From NCBI RefSeq assembly GCF_030817215.1, contig NZ_JAUSZA010000001.1, positions 2,454,501 through 2,518,500 of the forward strand: a stretch of DNA of 64,000 nt, given 5' to 3'. This document shows, piece by piece, positions 17,259 to 24,952 of this stretch; position 1 is the first letter of the stretch; every line of letters begins with the position of its first letter. Source of the stretch: Paenibacillus sp. V4I3 (lineage in GTDB: Bacteria; Bacillota; Bacilli; Paenibacillales; NBRC-103111). The notes beneath the pieces were generated by a model. That model ran no database searches. It was not told the DNA's origin and saw only the letters and a list, made by a program, of their open reading frames with translations. The position numbers and the translations under genes are program-made.

Positions 17259-18251
17259 ATGAAGTTAAAAACCTTGGTGCTTTCACCGCAATCTCGTTTG
17301 GATGAAGTATGTTCAGAGGCGTGCCGTGCGAGAATATATGACTATTTCGAACCGGTCTGGAATGAGACGGGACGCGACTATACACAAGAAGAGTTATCAG
17401 CGCTGGTTGCGGATGCTGAAGTGATTATTTCCAGTTGGGGATCCCCCAGCCTGACAGAAGAAATGCTAGAGAAGGCCGTCAAGCTTAGAGCTATTGGCCA
17501 TGCGGCCGGAACTGTGAAGAACCTTGTTCCGAAGCAGATTTTCTCTCGAGGAGTCAAAGTATTCTCTGCAGCTCCGAGGATCGCGTTAAGTGTAGGAGAA
17601 TATTGCTTGGCGGCGCTGCTAACATCTCTGCGGTATTTGCCTGCTTTCGATTCCACGATGCGGGAAGGGAAATGGAAGATTCCCGGTTTGAAGGGAAGAG
17701 AGCTTACCTGCAGCACGGTCGGCATCATTTCGGCTAGCTCTACGGCTCGCGCTTTTATCAAGCTGCTTGCGCCGTTTCAAGTCAATGTTCTCATTTACGA
17801 TCCCTATTTGACGGAAGATGCGGCAGCACGGTTGAATGCTAAGCGGGCTACATTAGAGGAAGTAATGGGCTGCCCCATTATTTCGGTGCACGCGCCGAAG
17901 CTTCCCGCTACGGAAAGAATGCTAACCCGTGAATTGTTGGCACTTATTCCGGATGGTGCGGTCTTCATTAACTCTTCCAGAGGTCCTGTGGTGGATGAGC
18001 AGGCATTTATGGAAGGACTTCAAAGCGGACGATTCTTTGCAGCACTTGATGTATTTGAGAAGGAGCCTCTTGCTGTGGATCATCCTATCCGGTCGCTGCC
18101 GAATGTGCTTCTATCTCCCCATATTGCCGGAGCTTCTGTACAAGGCCATCTTGCGTTGATGGAAGAAGTGGTTGAAGACATCATCAGAAGCCAGCGAGAA
18201 GAAAAGACGACATATGAAGTGAACGAGAAAATGTGGGAAGTCATGGCCTAA
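17259..18251 (+). CDS. D-isomer-specific 2-hydroxyacid dehydrogenase
   Basis: 330 residues from ATG 17259, which has a GAAGGAGG site; the earlier in-frame ATG at 17229 does not. The NAD-binding half has GIISASSTARAFIKLL in place of the usual GxGxxG, a divergent nucleotide loop. The catalytic region includes INSSRGPVVDEQAF (Arg), VFEKEPL (Glu) and LLSPHIAGA (His), so the catalytic triad is intact. It would interconvert a 2-keto acid and a D-2-hydroxy acid, possibly a sugar-acid intermediate. Overall confidence in the family is high; the substrate is unknown. Confidence 0.87.
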   Translation: MKLKTLVLSPQSRLDEVCSEACRARIYDYFEPVWNETGRDYTQEELSALVADAEVIISSWGSPSLTEEMLEKAVKLRAIGHAAGTVKNLVPKQIFSRGVKVFSAAPRIALSVGEYCLAALLTSLRYLPAFDSTMREGKWKIPGLKGRELTCSTVGIISASSTARAFIKLLAPFQVNVLIYDPYLTEDAAARLNAKRATLEEVMGCPIISVHAPKLPATERMLTRELLALIPDGAVFINSSRGPVVDEQAFMEGLQSGRFFAALDVFEKEPLAVDHPIRSLPNVLLSPHIAGASVQGHLALMEEVVEDIIRSQREEKTTYEVNEKMWEVMA

Positions 18252-18293
18252 CAGGTCGCAGAGTCCTTTTATATCGGAAGGAGAAATACTCAG

Positions 18294-19325
18294 ATGGTTA
18301 GAAAAATGTCCGTTCCTCCTATGGAATTGGTTGATTATGATGGCCCCGGAACGCAGATGTGTGCGGTTATGGATGCAATCGGAGAGATTAGTGTCAGACG
18401 GGCTTTAATTCCGGAACCCAAGGAAGGCGAAGTACGCGTCAAGGTCAAGTGGGTCGGTATCTGTGGAAGTGACGTTGAGGTATTCCGTGGTGCGCGCGAG
18501 CCTGAATTTATTTCGTACCCTACCAGGCTGGGACATGAAGTTGCAGGGGTTATTGATAAGGTCGGTCCTAATGTGATTGGTGTCAAGGAAGGCGATCATG
18601 TAGCTTTACGGTACGTTTGGGGTGCTTTTGCCGAATATGTATGCTGCACCCCTTTTTCCCTTAAGGTTTTGCCCAAAGACCTGCCGTTAATCGAAGGGTC
18701 ACTGATTGAAGTGCTTCCGGGCATCATCCATGCAGCAGAGCTCGGGGACATTTCTCCTAATAAGAACGTGCTGATCACTGGGCAAGGCGTCAGCGGTTTA
18801 GTGATGACTCAAGTCATAAATATGTTTAGCCCGAGAAATTTGGTCGTAACGGATTTGTTTGACGAAAAACTGGCGCTAGCACGCAAATATGGCGCCACGC
18901 ATACTTATAAAATCCCTCATGAACATGCGGATACCATGGATATCGTGGGAGCAGACTTCCCGGATGGCTTTGACGTGGTCATTCCTTGTCTTCTGGAAGG
19001 AGCAGGTATGGTAGACGCTATTAATGCAGCAGCGCAGAACGGACGTATTGTAATGTACGGCTGCATCGGCACCTGTCACAAACCGGTTGATTTCTTCAAG
19101 GTTCATAAAAAACGGTTGGATATCCTTTCTACGGAGCCTAAGCGGGACATCGATAACCGACGCTACTTCGATGAAGGGCTGAGGCTGGTCCTTGACGGGT
19201 TAGTTAACACCGAGGAAATGATTACTCACGTCGTTCCCCTCGCGGAAGTCGCCAGGGCATTCCAATTGAGGAATGAACATAAAGGAGATACCATTCACGT
19301 CATGATTGACTGTGAGGTCAAATAG
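18294..19325 (+). CDS. Zinc-type medium-chain alcohol/sugar dehydrogenase
   Basis: 343 residues. Catalytic zinc ligands are visible in GICGSDVEV (Cys), RLGHEVAG (His-Glu), with Glu in IEVLPG as a likely further ligand. The nucleotide fold carries VLITGQGVSGLV. The four-cysteine structural zinc lobe found in many sorbitol and threonine dehydrogenases is not present; the segment after DHVALRY goes directly to WGAFAEYV. Likely oxidises a polyol or sugar from the imported substrate. It is the last gene of the operon, followed at once by a terminator. AAGGAG site before ATG 18294. Confidence 0.87.
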   Translation: MVRKMSVPPMELVDYDGPGTQMCAVMDAIGEISVRRALIPEPKEGEVRVKVKWVGICGSDVEVFRGAREPEFISYPTRLGHEVAGVIDKVGPNVIGVKEGDHVALRYVWGAFAEYVCCTPFSLKVLPKDLPLIEGSLIEVLPGIIHAAELGDISPNKNVLITGQGVSGLVMTQVINMFSPRNLVVTDLFDEKLALARKYGATHTYKIPHEHADTMDIVGADFPDGFDVVIPCLLEGAGMVDAINAAAQNGRIVMYGCIGTCHKPVDFFKVHKKRLDILSTEPKRDIDNRRYFDEGLRLVLDGLVNTEEMITHVVPLAEVARAFQLRNEHKGDTIHVMIDCEVK

Positions 19326-19334
19326 CATGAAGAC

Positions 19335-19376
19335 AAACCGCCTTAAGGAAACCTCCTTAAGGCGGTTTATTTTTTT
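19335..19376 (+). terminator. Rho-independent terminator of the first sugar operon
   Basis: A 15-bp perfect stem (AAACCGCCTTAAGGA with its complement) with a 4-nt loop AACC, followed by ATTTTTTT. It starts 10 nt after the stop codon. Confidence 0.93.
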
Positions 19377-19407
19377 GAAATGGATGTAGCCAATTCATAT
19401 TCATATT

Positions 19408-19640
19408 GTTGCAAAGGTGCAACAACACACATGCAGTACACAAAGCTGTAAAGATATTTTTCATCGTTGCAAATGCAAGGGGATGTGAAATCGTGTCTGT
19501 AACAATGTATTTCATCTTTACAGACGAGAAGATGGCGGCTTGGTATCTATCCGAGCGAGTGATAGCAAAGAGAAGTTAGTTCCCCATCCTCGAGCGTACG
19601 GCATTAGACAAGAACCTGGCCATCGGCCAGGTTTTTTTAT
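19408..19640 (+). ncRNA. Candidate structured leader ending in an intrinsic terminator
   Basis: Between the previous operon's terminator and the next gene lie several nested pairings: GTTGCA/TGCAAC (19408-19423), a perfect 10-nt long-range pair CTGTAAAGAT (19446-19455) with ATCTTTACAG (19514-19523) enclosing TTGC/GCAA, then CTATC/GATAG, and finally a terminator hairpin at 19613-19640. Structured RNA followed by a terminator ahead of an operon is the layout of a riboswitch or attenuator. I recognise no known class (no T-box core, no c-di-GMP or cobalamin signature). It could also be a small independent RNA, or chance pairing. Confidence 0.35.
19613..19640 (+). terminator. Intrinsic terminator upstream of the uronate isomerase-like gene
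   Basis: AACCTGGCC pairs with GGCCAGGTT around ATC and is followed by a run of T. It lies 114 nt before the start codon, after the structured region and before the regulatory motif at 19658. Confidence 0.88.
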
Positions 19641-19657
19641 CTCGTGATCGGAAGCCA

Positions 19658-19693
19658 TCATAAAAAATCACAACCCAGCGGAAGTTACCCCAT
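19658..19693 (+). promoter_or_regulatory. Sugar-locus operator, copy 1
   Basis: A 36-nt element whose first half is TCATAAAAAATCACAA and whose end is AAGTTACCCCAT. It aligns without gaps to the element at 20968 and is followed 58 nt from its start by a -10-like TACCAT (19716-19721). It lies about 95 nt before the ATG at 19754. The distal part also forms the left arm of a perfect 10-bp hairpin (19684-19693 with 19701-19710). Confidence 0.5.
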
Positions 19694-19710
19694 GGAACAG
19701 ATGGGGTAAC
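19684..19710. repeat. 10-bp perfect inverted repeat over the promoter
   Basis: GTTACCCCAT and ATGGGGTAAC are separated by 7 nt. No T run follows, so it is not a terminator. It covers the end of the operator-like element and the presumed -35 region, so it may be a second, dimeric regulator site. Confidence 0.55.
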
Positions 19711-19753
19711 CATTGTACCATCAGGACATAGTTGTTATAGAGGAGGATAAGGA

Positions 19754-20953
19754 ATGAATATGGAGATGAAACACGGTAAGGAAGCTTTTGAGGAACGTAT
19801 CATGCAGCTGCCTGTTTTGGATACTCACACCCACCTTGTGGGGGATCGTCTCTGTGCTAGCGACTTCTGGGAGATTGCGCATTATTTCTGGCTGTTTCGC
19901 GAGCTGCAGGCTGCCGGCTATCCGGCGAATGCCATGGAGCTCCCGGAGGATATAAGAATAGCTGCCTTTTTGGAAGCTTATCATGGATCAAGAAACACGA
20001 TGATGAATGTGGTGTTGACCCAAATTTTCAAAAATCTATATGGCATTGTGATCAGCGACGCTGCCTCAGTACTGAAAGCAGACGCCGCAGTCAAACAGAC
20101 TGCGCAAAGCGCCACGTGGGCACAAGAGGTCGCAGACCGGATGAACGTCAGCAGATTCGTCGTGAATATACCCGAGCATGCGGAGTTCCAAGGCATGCGA
20201 GAGAACGCCATACTGATCCCGCGAATTGACGGTAAATTGGGCGGGTGGGTCAAAGAAGTTGAGTTGTCGCATAACCCGGCTGAGGCATTCGCTCAAGCGC
20301 GTGAGAAACTGACTCAGCTATTGGACACATACAAGGAAGTCGGTTATGCGGGCATCATGACGACATTGCCGAGCTATGAAGCCAGGGCGAACCGCAAGGT
20401 TGTGATCGGGCAAGGCAGCACCAAGGATGAGATATTAATGATGCTTCTGCACGAATTAGGTGCTGCAGCTGAGCAGAGGGGACTTCTCATTCAGTTGTTT
20501 CTCGGCGTGGAACGTTCCTGGTGTGGAACAGCCACTCCGGTCAATGACCCGGCCCGTATCTTGAAGCTATCTGCTTTGTTTGAAGCCTATGCCTGTACAT
20601 TCGAGCTTGTGGTGGCCTCAGAGCTCAACAATCTGGATATTGTGCAAGCGGCATGGAATTTTCCAAATGTTCATGTGGGCGGACATTGGTGGTTTAACTT
20701 TCGGGCAAGTACATACCGAGATAGTATGCAGTACCGGTTAGAAGCGCTTCCGGCAATCAAAAGCTCGCTCATTGTATCCGATGCCCGCTGTATGGAGTGG
20801 AGCTATGGCAAGATATTACTTGTCAAACGGATTGTGAGCGATTTCCTGTGGGGGCAAGTAGAAGCTGGCTGGATTGATTATGACACGGCCTTATTTGTAG
20901 CTGAGAATTGGCTGTATGGAAGTGCAGCAAAGCGCTATGGCATCGCTCATTGA
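19754..20953 (+). CDS. Uronate isomerase-like amidohydrolase
   Basis: 399 residues of the amidohydrolase superfamily, closest in pattern to glucuronate/galacturonate isomerase (UxaC). The N-terminal metal motif is LDTHTHLVGD; later motifs are HVGGHWWFNF and SDARCMEWSYGK, corresponding to the UxaC positions that carry GWWF and the TDSR motif. It is shorter than typical UxaC (about 470 residues), so it belongs to a divergent subgroup. It would convert an aldo-uronic acid to its keto form, or act on a related sugar. RBS GAGGAGG before ATG 19754. It stands alone as a transcription unit with its own operator copy, or reads on into the permease operon. Confidence 0.75.
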   Translation: MNMEMKHGKEAFEERIMQLPVLDTHTHLVGDRLCASDFWEIAHYFWLFRELQAAGYPANAMELPEDIRIAAFLEAYHGSRNTMMNVVLTQIFKNLYGIVISDAASVLKADAAVKQTAQSATWAQEVADRMNVSRFVVNIPEHAEFQGMRENAILIPRIDGKLGGWVKEVELSHNPAEAFAQAREKLTQLLDTYKEVGYAGIMTTLPSYEARANRKVVIGQGSTKDEILMMLLHELGAAAEQRGLLIQLFLGVERSWCGTATPVNDPARILKLSALFEAYACTFELVVASELNNLDIVQAAWNFPNVHVGGHWWFNFRASTYRDSMQYRLEALPAIKSSLIVSDARCMEWSYGKILLVKRIVSDFLWGQVEAGWIDYDTALFVAENWLYGSAAKRYGIAH

Positions 20954-20967
20954 TTCTATTTTACCAA

Positions 20968-21003
20968 TCGTAAAAAAACACAAAGCGCTATAAGTTTCAC
21001 CAT
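20968..21003 (+). promoter_or_regulatory. Sugar-locus operator, copy 2
   Basis: First half TCGTAAAAAAACACAA, then AGCG, then TAAGTTTCACCAT at the end. The -10-like hexamer TAAGAT follows at 21026-21031, again 58 nt from the start of the element. It lies 15 nt after the stop codon of the uronate isomerase-like gene and about 107 nt before the permease gene. Confidence 0.6.
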
Positions 21004-21074
21004 CGCTACCTCCGGACAACCCAAGTAAGATGAAGAAGACAAATTGAAGCAGCATACAAGAAGGGGAGGAAACT

Positions 21075-22031
21075 ATGGCCAGTAAAATACAGCCATCCGA
21101 TCGAACGGTTTACGATTTCTCATCGCAGAGTCAGAAATGGGCTTTTGTGCGAAAGCATTGGCCAATTTATGTGATCTCATTACCGGGAATTATTTATTTC
21201 TTACTTTTTAAATATATCCCGTTATTCGGTTCCGTCATCGCGTTTCAAAACTACAACATTTTCAAAGGAATTAAAGGAAGCAAATGGGTAGGTTTAGAAA
21301 ACTTCCAACGAATGTTCGAGTATACAGATTTCCTTCAGATATTGAAAAATACGATATTAATCGGTATTTACGATATGTTCTTCGCTTTTCCGATTCCGAT
21401 CCTATTGGCTCTTCTCATCAATGAAGTGAGAATGATGATGTATAAGCGGATTGTTCAGACCGTGGTCTATATGCCGCATTTCCTGTCATGGGTCATCGTA
21501 GGCGGAGTTGTTGTAGGGGTATTATCGCCATCCACCGGAATCGTTAATCATTTGCTGTCCTTATTTGGCGTCGAGCCCATTTATTTCTTAGGGGAAAATA
21601 CCTATATTCGGACCATTCTAATCAGTTCTGGGGTGTGGAAGGATAGCGGTTGGGGCACCATCATCTATTTGGCCGCAATTGCTGGCATCAATCCCGATCT
21701 GTATGAAGCTGCACAAATTGATGGAGCCAGCCGGATTCGTCAAGTGTTTTCCATCACGATTCCGAGTATTCTACCAACGATTGTTATTCTATTCCTGCTT
21801 CAAATTGGCAACTTTCTCGATTTCGGTTTCGAACGCGTCTTTGTATTTCTTAACCCGCTTAACAATGAGAATGGGGAGATTATCGATACGTTTGTGTACC
21901 GGGCAGGTCTTGTTGATCGGCAATATAGCTACACGACCGCCATTGGGCTGTTCAAGTCGGTTGTGGGTCTTATGTTGATCATGATCAGTAATACATTTAG
22001 TAAAAAGATGACCGGGGAAGGTTTGTACTGA
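21075..22031 (+). CDS. Carbohydrate ABC transporter permease, LplB type
   Basis: 318 residues, six predicted helices, with FKYIPLFGSVIAFQNYNIF and the EAA loop YEAAQIDGASRIRQVFSITI. It is a paralogue of the protein at 12727 but clearly diverged. The start is preceded by AAGGGGAGG. It forms a transporter with the next two genes; no ATPase is encoded nearby, so a shared MsmX-type ATPase is inferred. Confidence 0.93.
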   Translation: MASKIQPSDRTVYDFSSQSQKWAFVRKHWPIYVISLPGIIYFLLFKYIPLFGSVIAFQNYNIFKGIKGSKWVGLENFQRMFEYTDFLQILKNTILIGIYDMFFAFPIPILLALLINEVRMMMYKRIVQTVVYMPHFLSWVIVGGVVVGVLSPSTGIVNHLLSLFGVEPIYFLGENTYIRTILISSGVWKDSGWGTIIYLAAIAGINPDLYEAAQIDGASRIRQVFSITIPSILPTIVILFLLQIGNFLDFGFERVFVFLNPLNNENGEIIDTFVYRAGLVDRQYSYTTAIGLFKSVVGLMLIMISNTFSKKMTGEGLY

Positions 22032-22059
22032 TACGGAAGGAGACCGGAGGTGAATCGCT

Positions 22060-22929
22060 ATGATTATGACAAGAGGTCATAAAATTTTTAATTTATTCAA
22101 TATCATTTTGTTAGGTATCATCGGATTGAGCATGGTGCTTCCCCTTATTCACATTATTGCACAGTCATTAAGTAATAACACTGCTATTAATGCGGGTAAA
22201 GTATCGTTGTGGCCAGTTGGCTTTACACTGGGGAGTTATAAACTTATTTTACAGGACCCGACCATATGGCTTGGGTTTCGAAATAGTGTCATTATTACGG
22301 TTTTTGGAACCTTGATCAACCTGTTTATGACAACAACGCTTGCTTATCCGTTATCTAGACCTGAATATTTGTTCCGTAAATCCATTCTGGTGATGGTGCT
22401 GTTTACCCTTATTTTCAGCGCACCGTTAATTCCGAACTATTTGTTGGTGAAACAGTTAGGGCTTCTTAATACACTTTGGGCTTTAATGCTTCCTATGGCG
22501 ATAAGTGCTTTTAATTTATTCGTGATGCGTTCATTCTTCCAGAACCTGCCGACGGAGCTGCTGGATTCGGCAAGAATTGACGGATGCGGAGAGTTTCGGA
22601 TATTGTGGAATATTGTACTGCCTCTTTCTAAACCCGCTATGGCTACGATGGGCATCATGTATGCAGTGGGTCATTGGAACCGTTATGCCGAGGCCGTGTT
22701 TTATATCGATCATCGCAATTGGATTCCGCTGCAAGTGCGGCTAAGAGAAATTGTATTTACAGATCAAATGGGGCAATCGGACGTTTCTTCGGAATTAATG
22801 CTATTACTATCACCGGAAGGGATTAAGATGGCGGTCATTGTCGTGGCTACGATCCCCATCCTATGTGTATATCCGTTCCTGCAAAAGCACTTTATCCAAG
22901 GGATGATGGTGGGTTCAGTGAAATCCTGA
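22060..22929 (+). CDS. Carbohydrate ABC transporter permease, YtcP/LplC type
   Basis: 289 residues, partner permease. It has LLDSARIDGCGEFRILWNI as EAA-like loop and the family's C-terminal ending CVYPFLQKHFIQGMMVGSVKS. The ribosome site is GGAGGTGA; ATG 22060 and ATG 22066 are both possible starts. It is 28 nt from the previous gene. Confidence 0.93.
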   Translation: MIMTRGHKIFNLFNIILLGIIGLSMVLPLIHIIAQSLSNNTAINAGKVSLWPVGFTLGSYKLILQDPTIWLGFRNSVIITVFGTLINLFMTTTLAYPLSRPEYLFRKSILVMVLFTLIFSAPLIPNYLLVKQLGLLNTLWALMLPMAISAFNLFVMRSFFQNLPTELLDSARIDGCGEFRILWNIVLPLSKPAMATMGIMYAVGHWNRYAEAVFYIDHRNWIPLQVRLREIVFTDQMGQSDVSSELMLLLSPEGIKMAVIVVATIPILCVYPFLQKHFIQGMMVGSVKS

Positions 22930-22957
22930 TATTTTCAATAGGAAAGAAGGGGTTCTT

Positions 22958-24526
22958 TTGAAAAAAGCTACATGTGTCGCGCTCGTCGCTGTATTGTCTG
23001 TCGGTACTTTAGCGGGCTGTTCAACGGGAAAGACCGATCAGCAACAAGCAACGCCCACAGCCACAACAGCGGCAAAAAAGGCAGCGACCAAGTTTTCTAT
23101 TTCATATCCAACCACGACTAACACTGGCTACCACACTCGTGTTGACATTAACAATGACAAATGGGTGAAGAAATTGGAGGAGCTGACGAATACCGATCTT
23201 ACGCTTAGAGTAACGGAAGTAAACAAGATGGGCATCTTGTTCGCGAGCAGTGACATTCCTGATGTGGTTGGGAGCTTGGGCACAGCGACAGATAAAGCGA
23301 TGTCTGGTTCTGTAGAAGCAGGGATGTTCTTGCCACTGGATGACTTGCTGAAACAGAATGCCCCTAATTTAATGAAAACAGTACCAAAGGAAGCGTGGGA
23401 CGCCGTATCCTATAATGGGAAGATTTATGGTATCCCCAACTGGTTAGAGAATCCTTCCAGACGTGCAACGTTTATTCGTACCGATCTGCTTGAAAAGGCA
23501 GGTTTACAGCCACCTAAAACAATCGATGAATTCCTGAACGTACTCCGAAAGTTTAAGGCAATAGGTGTTAAATATCCGTATGGTGCTCGTGAGAACTTGA
23601 AATATGCCGACACTGTTCTTGGAGCATTCGATGTGCTGCCTTATAAAGAACAATTCGAAGTTGTAAACGGTCAAGTTGTTCCTAAGTTTTTTGATGTGGA
23701 AAATATGACAAAAGCGCTTAACGTGATCAAGACCATGTTTGATGAAGGCTTGATGGCCAAAGAGTTCGCGACGACAACTTCGACCGATTGGTTGAAAAAT
23801 ATCCGCTCCGGTGATGTTGGTATCTGGTCCTCTAACTTAGTCAGCTTGAATGATTTCCGGACGAACATTCCGAACGCGGTGAAAGATGCCAAGATTGATG
23901 TTATCACTTCGCCGAAGGGACCGGATGGCAAAGGCGGTTATCTAATGTACCAGCCAGTGATTGGTGCTCATTACATCAACAAAAACGTGAAGCCTGATAC
24001 GGCTGCAGACATCGTTAAATATTTCGACTGGATGACGTCAGAGGAAGCATTCAAGTTCTTTACTTTCGGTATCGAAGGCGATACGTATACGGTTGTTGAC
24101 GGTAAAGTGAAGTATAAGGAACCGACCAACAAAGAAGAACAAGAGGAACAGGACCATCGCGGTACGCTGCACTCCTCCCATGAAAGTACGGTTAACCGTC
24201 TGAAAATGCAAACGGATCCTAATGGACCTTACATTTTGAATGCATTTGACAATATTTTAGCGAAGGAAGGGTTATCAGGTATTGGCTTTTCGCCTAATCT
24301 GGAGGCCGATGCCAAGTACCCTGATGCTGCTTCACCAGGCTCGGATGCTGCGCCGAAGATTATTATGGATCATATGATTAAAATGATTTACGGCAAGGAA
24401 CTGATTTCCGACTGGCCGAAGGTCATTGAAGAGTATAAAACCAAAGGCGGAAACGAGATCATTAAAGAAGCGACGGATCGTTACAATAATAAAGAAGGTG
24501 TGCTTTTTTTGGGTAAGAAACAGTAA
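22958..24526 (+). CDS. Extracellular sugar-binding lipoprotein (first paralogue)
   Basis: 522 residues with TTG start after GAAGGGG. Signal peptide with lipobox LAGC, Cys21 lipidated, then an Ala/Thr linker. The body begins TKFSISYPTTTNTGYHTRV and ends with the LplA-like GGNEIIKEATDRYNNK. It is very similar along its whole length to the protein at 24953, so the two arose by tandem duplication. It is the binding component for the permeases upstream and is followed by a strong terminator. Confidence 0.92.
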   Translation: MKKATCVALVAVLSVGTLAGCSTGKTDQQQATPTATTAAKKAATKFSISYPTTTNTGYHTRVDINNDKWVKKLEELTNTDLTLRVTEVNKMGILFASSDIPDVVGSLGTATDKAMSGSVEAGMFLPLDDLLKQNAPNLMKTVPKEAWDAVSYNGKIYGIPNWLENPSRRATFIRTDLLEKAGLQPPKTIDEFLNVLRKFKAIGVKYPYGARENLKYADTVLGAFDVLPYKEQFEVVNGQVVPKFFDVENMTKALNVIKTMFDEGLMAKEFATTTSTDWLKNIRSGDVGIWSSNLVSLNDFRTNIPNAVKDAKIDVITSPKGPDGKGGYLMYQPVIGAHYINKNVKPDTAADIVKYFDWMTSEEAFKFFTFGIEGDTYTVVDGKVKYKEPTNKEEQEEQDHRGTLHSSHESTVNRLKMQTDPNGPYILNAFDNILAKEGLSGIGFSPNLEADAKYPDAASPGSDAAPKIIMDHMIKMIYGKELISDWPKVIEEYKTKGGNEIIKEATDRYNNKEGVLFLGKKQ

Positions 24527-24540
24527 AGGTAAGTCGATAA

Positions 24541-24570
24541 AAACTGCCCCATGAGCGGGCAGTTTTTTGT
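24541..24570 (+). terminator. Rho-independent terminator of the permease operon
   Basis: AAACTGCCC pairs with GGGCAGTTT around a short loop, followed by TTTTGTTTTTTT. It begins 15 nt after the stop codon. Confidence 0.9.
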
Positions 24571-24571
24571 T

Positions 24572-24834
24572 TTTTTGGTGGAGTTTTGCTGATGAGCCAA
24601 GAGGTGTAAAAACCGGTGAAACGCCAAAATAGCGCCCCCACGTTCCGCGTACCGGCCTCGCATCAGCATGATCACCGAAATAGCGGCTCCTTGTTCCTCT
24701 CGATCCTCAGATTAGCAGCTTATATGTCAGAAATTACTCCACAGTGTCACCATATACTTAGCGGAACATAGATACCGTTGTGTTCTGACTTCGTTCATAC
24801 TAACGTTCAGGTGTTCAGAAACGGCTGTGTTTAA
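24572..24834. other. Intergenic region, no gene seen
   Basis: No coding frame with a ribosome site. It contains GC-richer phrases such as ACGTTCCGCG, which also occurs near 50963, and an imperfect symmetric stretch TTCTGA...TCAGAA around 24784-24820. These may be remnants of an interspersed repeat; I cannot show that from one window. Confidence 0.4.
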
Positions 24835-24870
24835 TCGTATAAAATGACATAGCGTCTTAAATTTATACAT
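24835..24870 (+). promoter_or_regulatory. Sugar-locus operator, copy 3
   Basis: First half TCGTATAAAATGACAT, then AGCG, then TTAAATTTATACAT. The -10 hexamer TATGAT is at 24893-24898, 58 nt from the element start. The element ends next to the expected -35 position, where no good -35 hexamer is visible, as in activator-dependent promoters. Confidence 0.6.
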
Positions 24871-24952
24871 ACAGGAAATGACAACTTTTCGTTATGATAC
24901 ATACAGAGTCGTGAAACCGCTTGCACTTTGAAATGGAAAGAAGGGGTGTTAA

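Noticed and set aside
19540..19640. Possible T-box riboswitch
   Set aside because: The conserved T-box core (UGGNACCGCG) is missing and the gene downstream is not an amino-acid gene.
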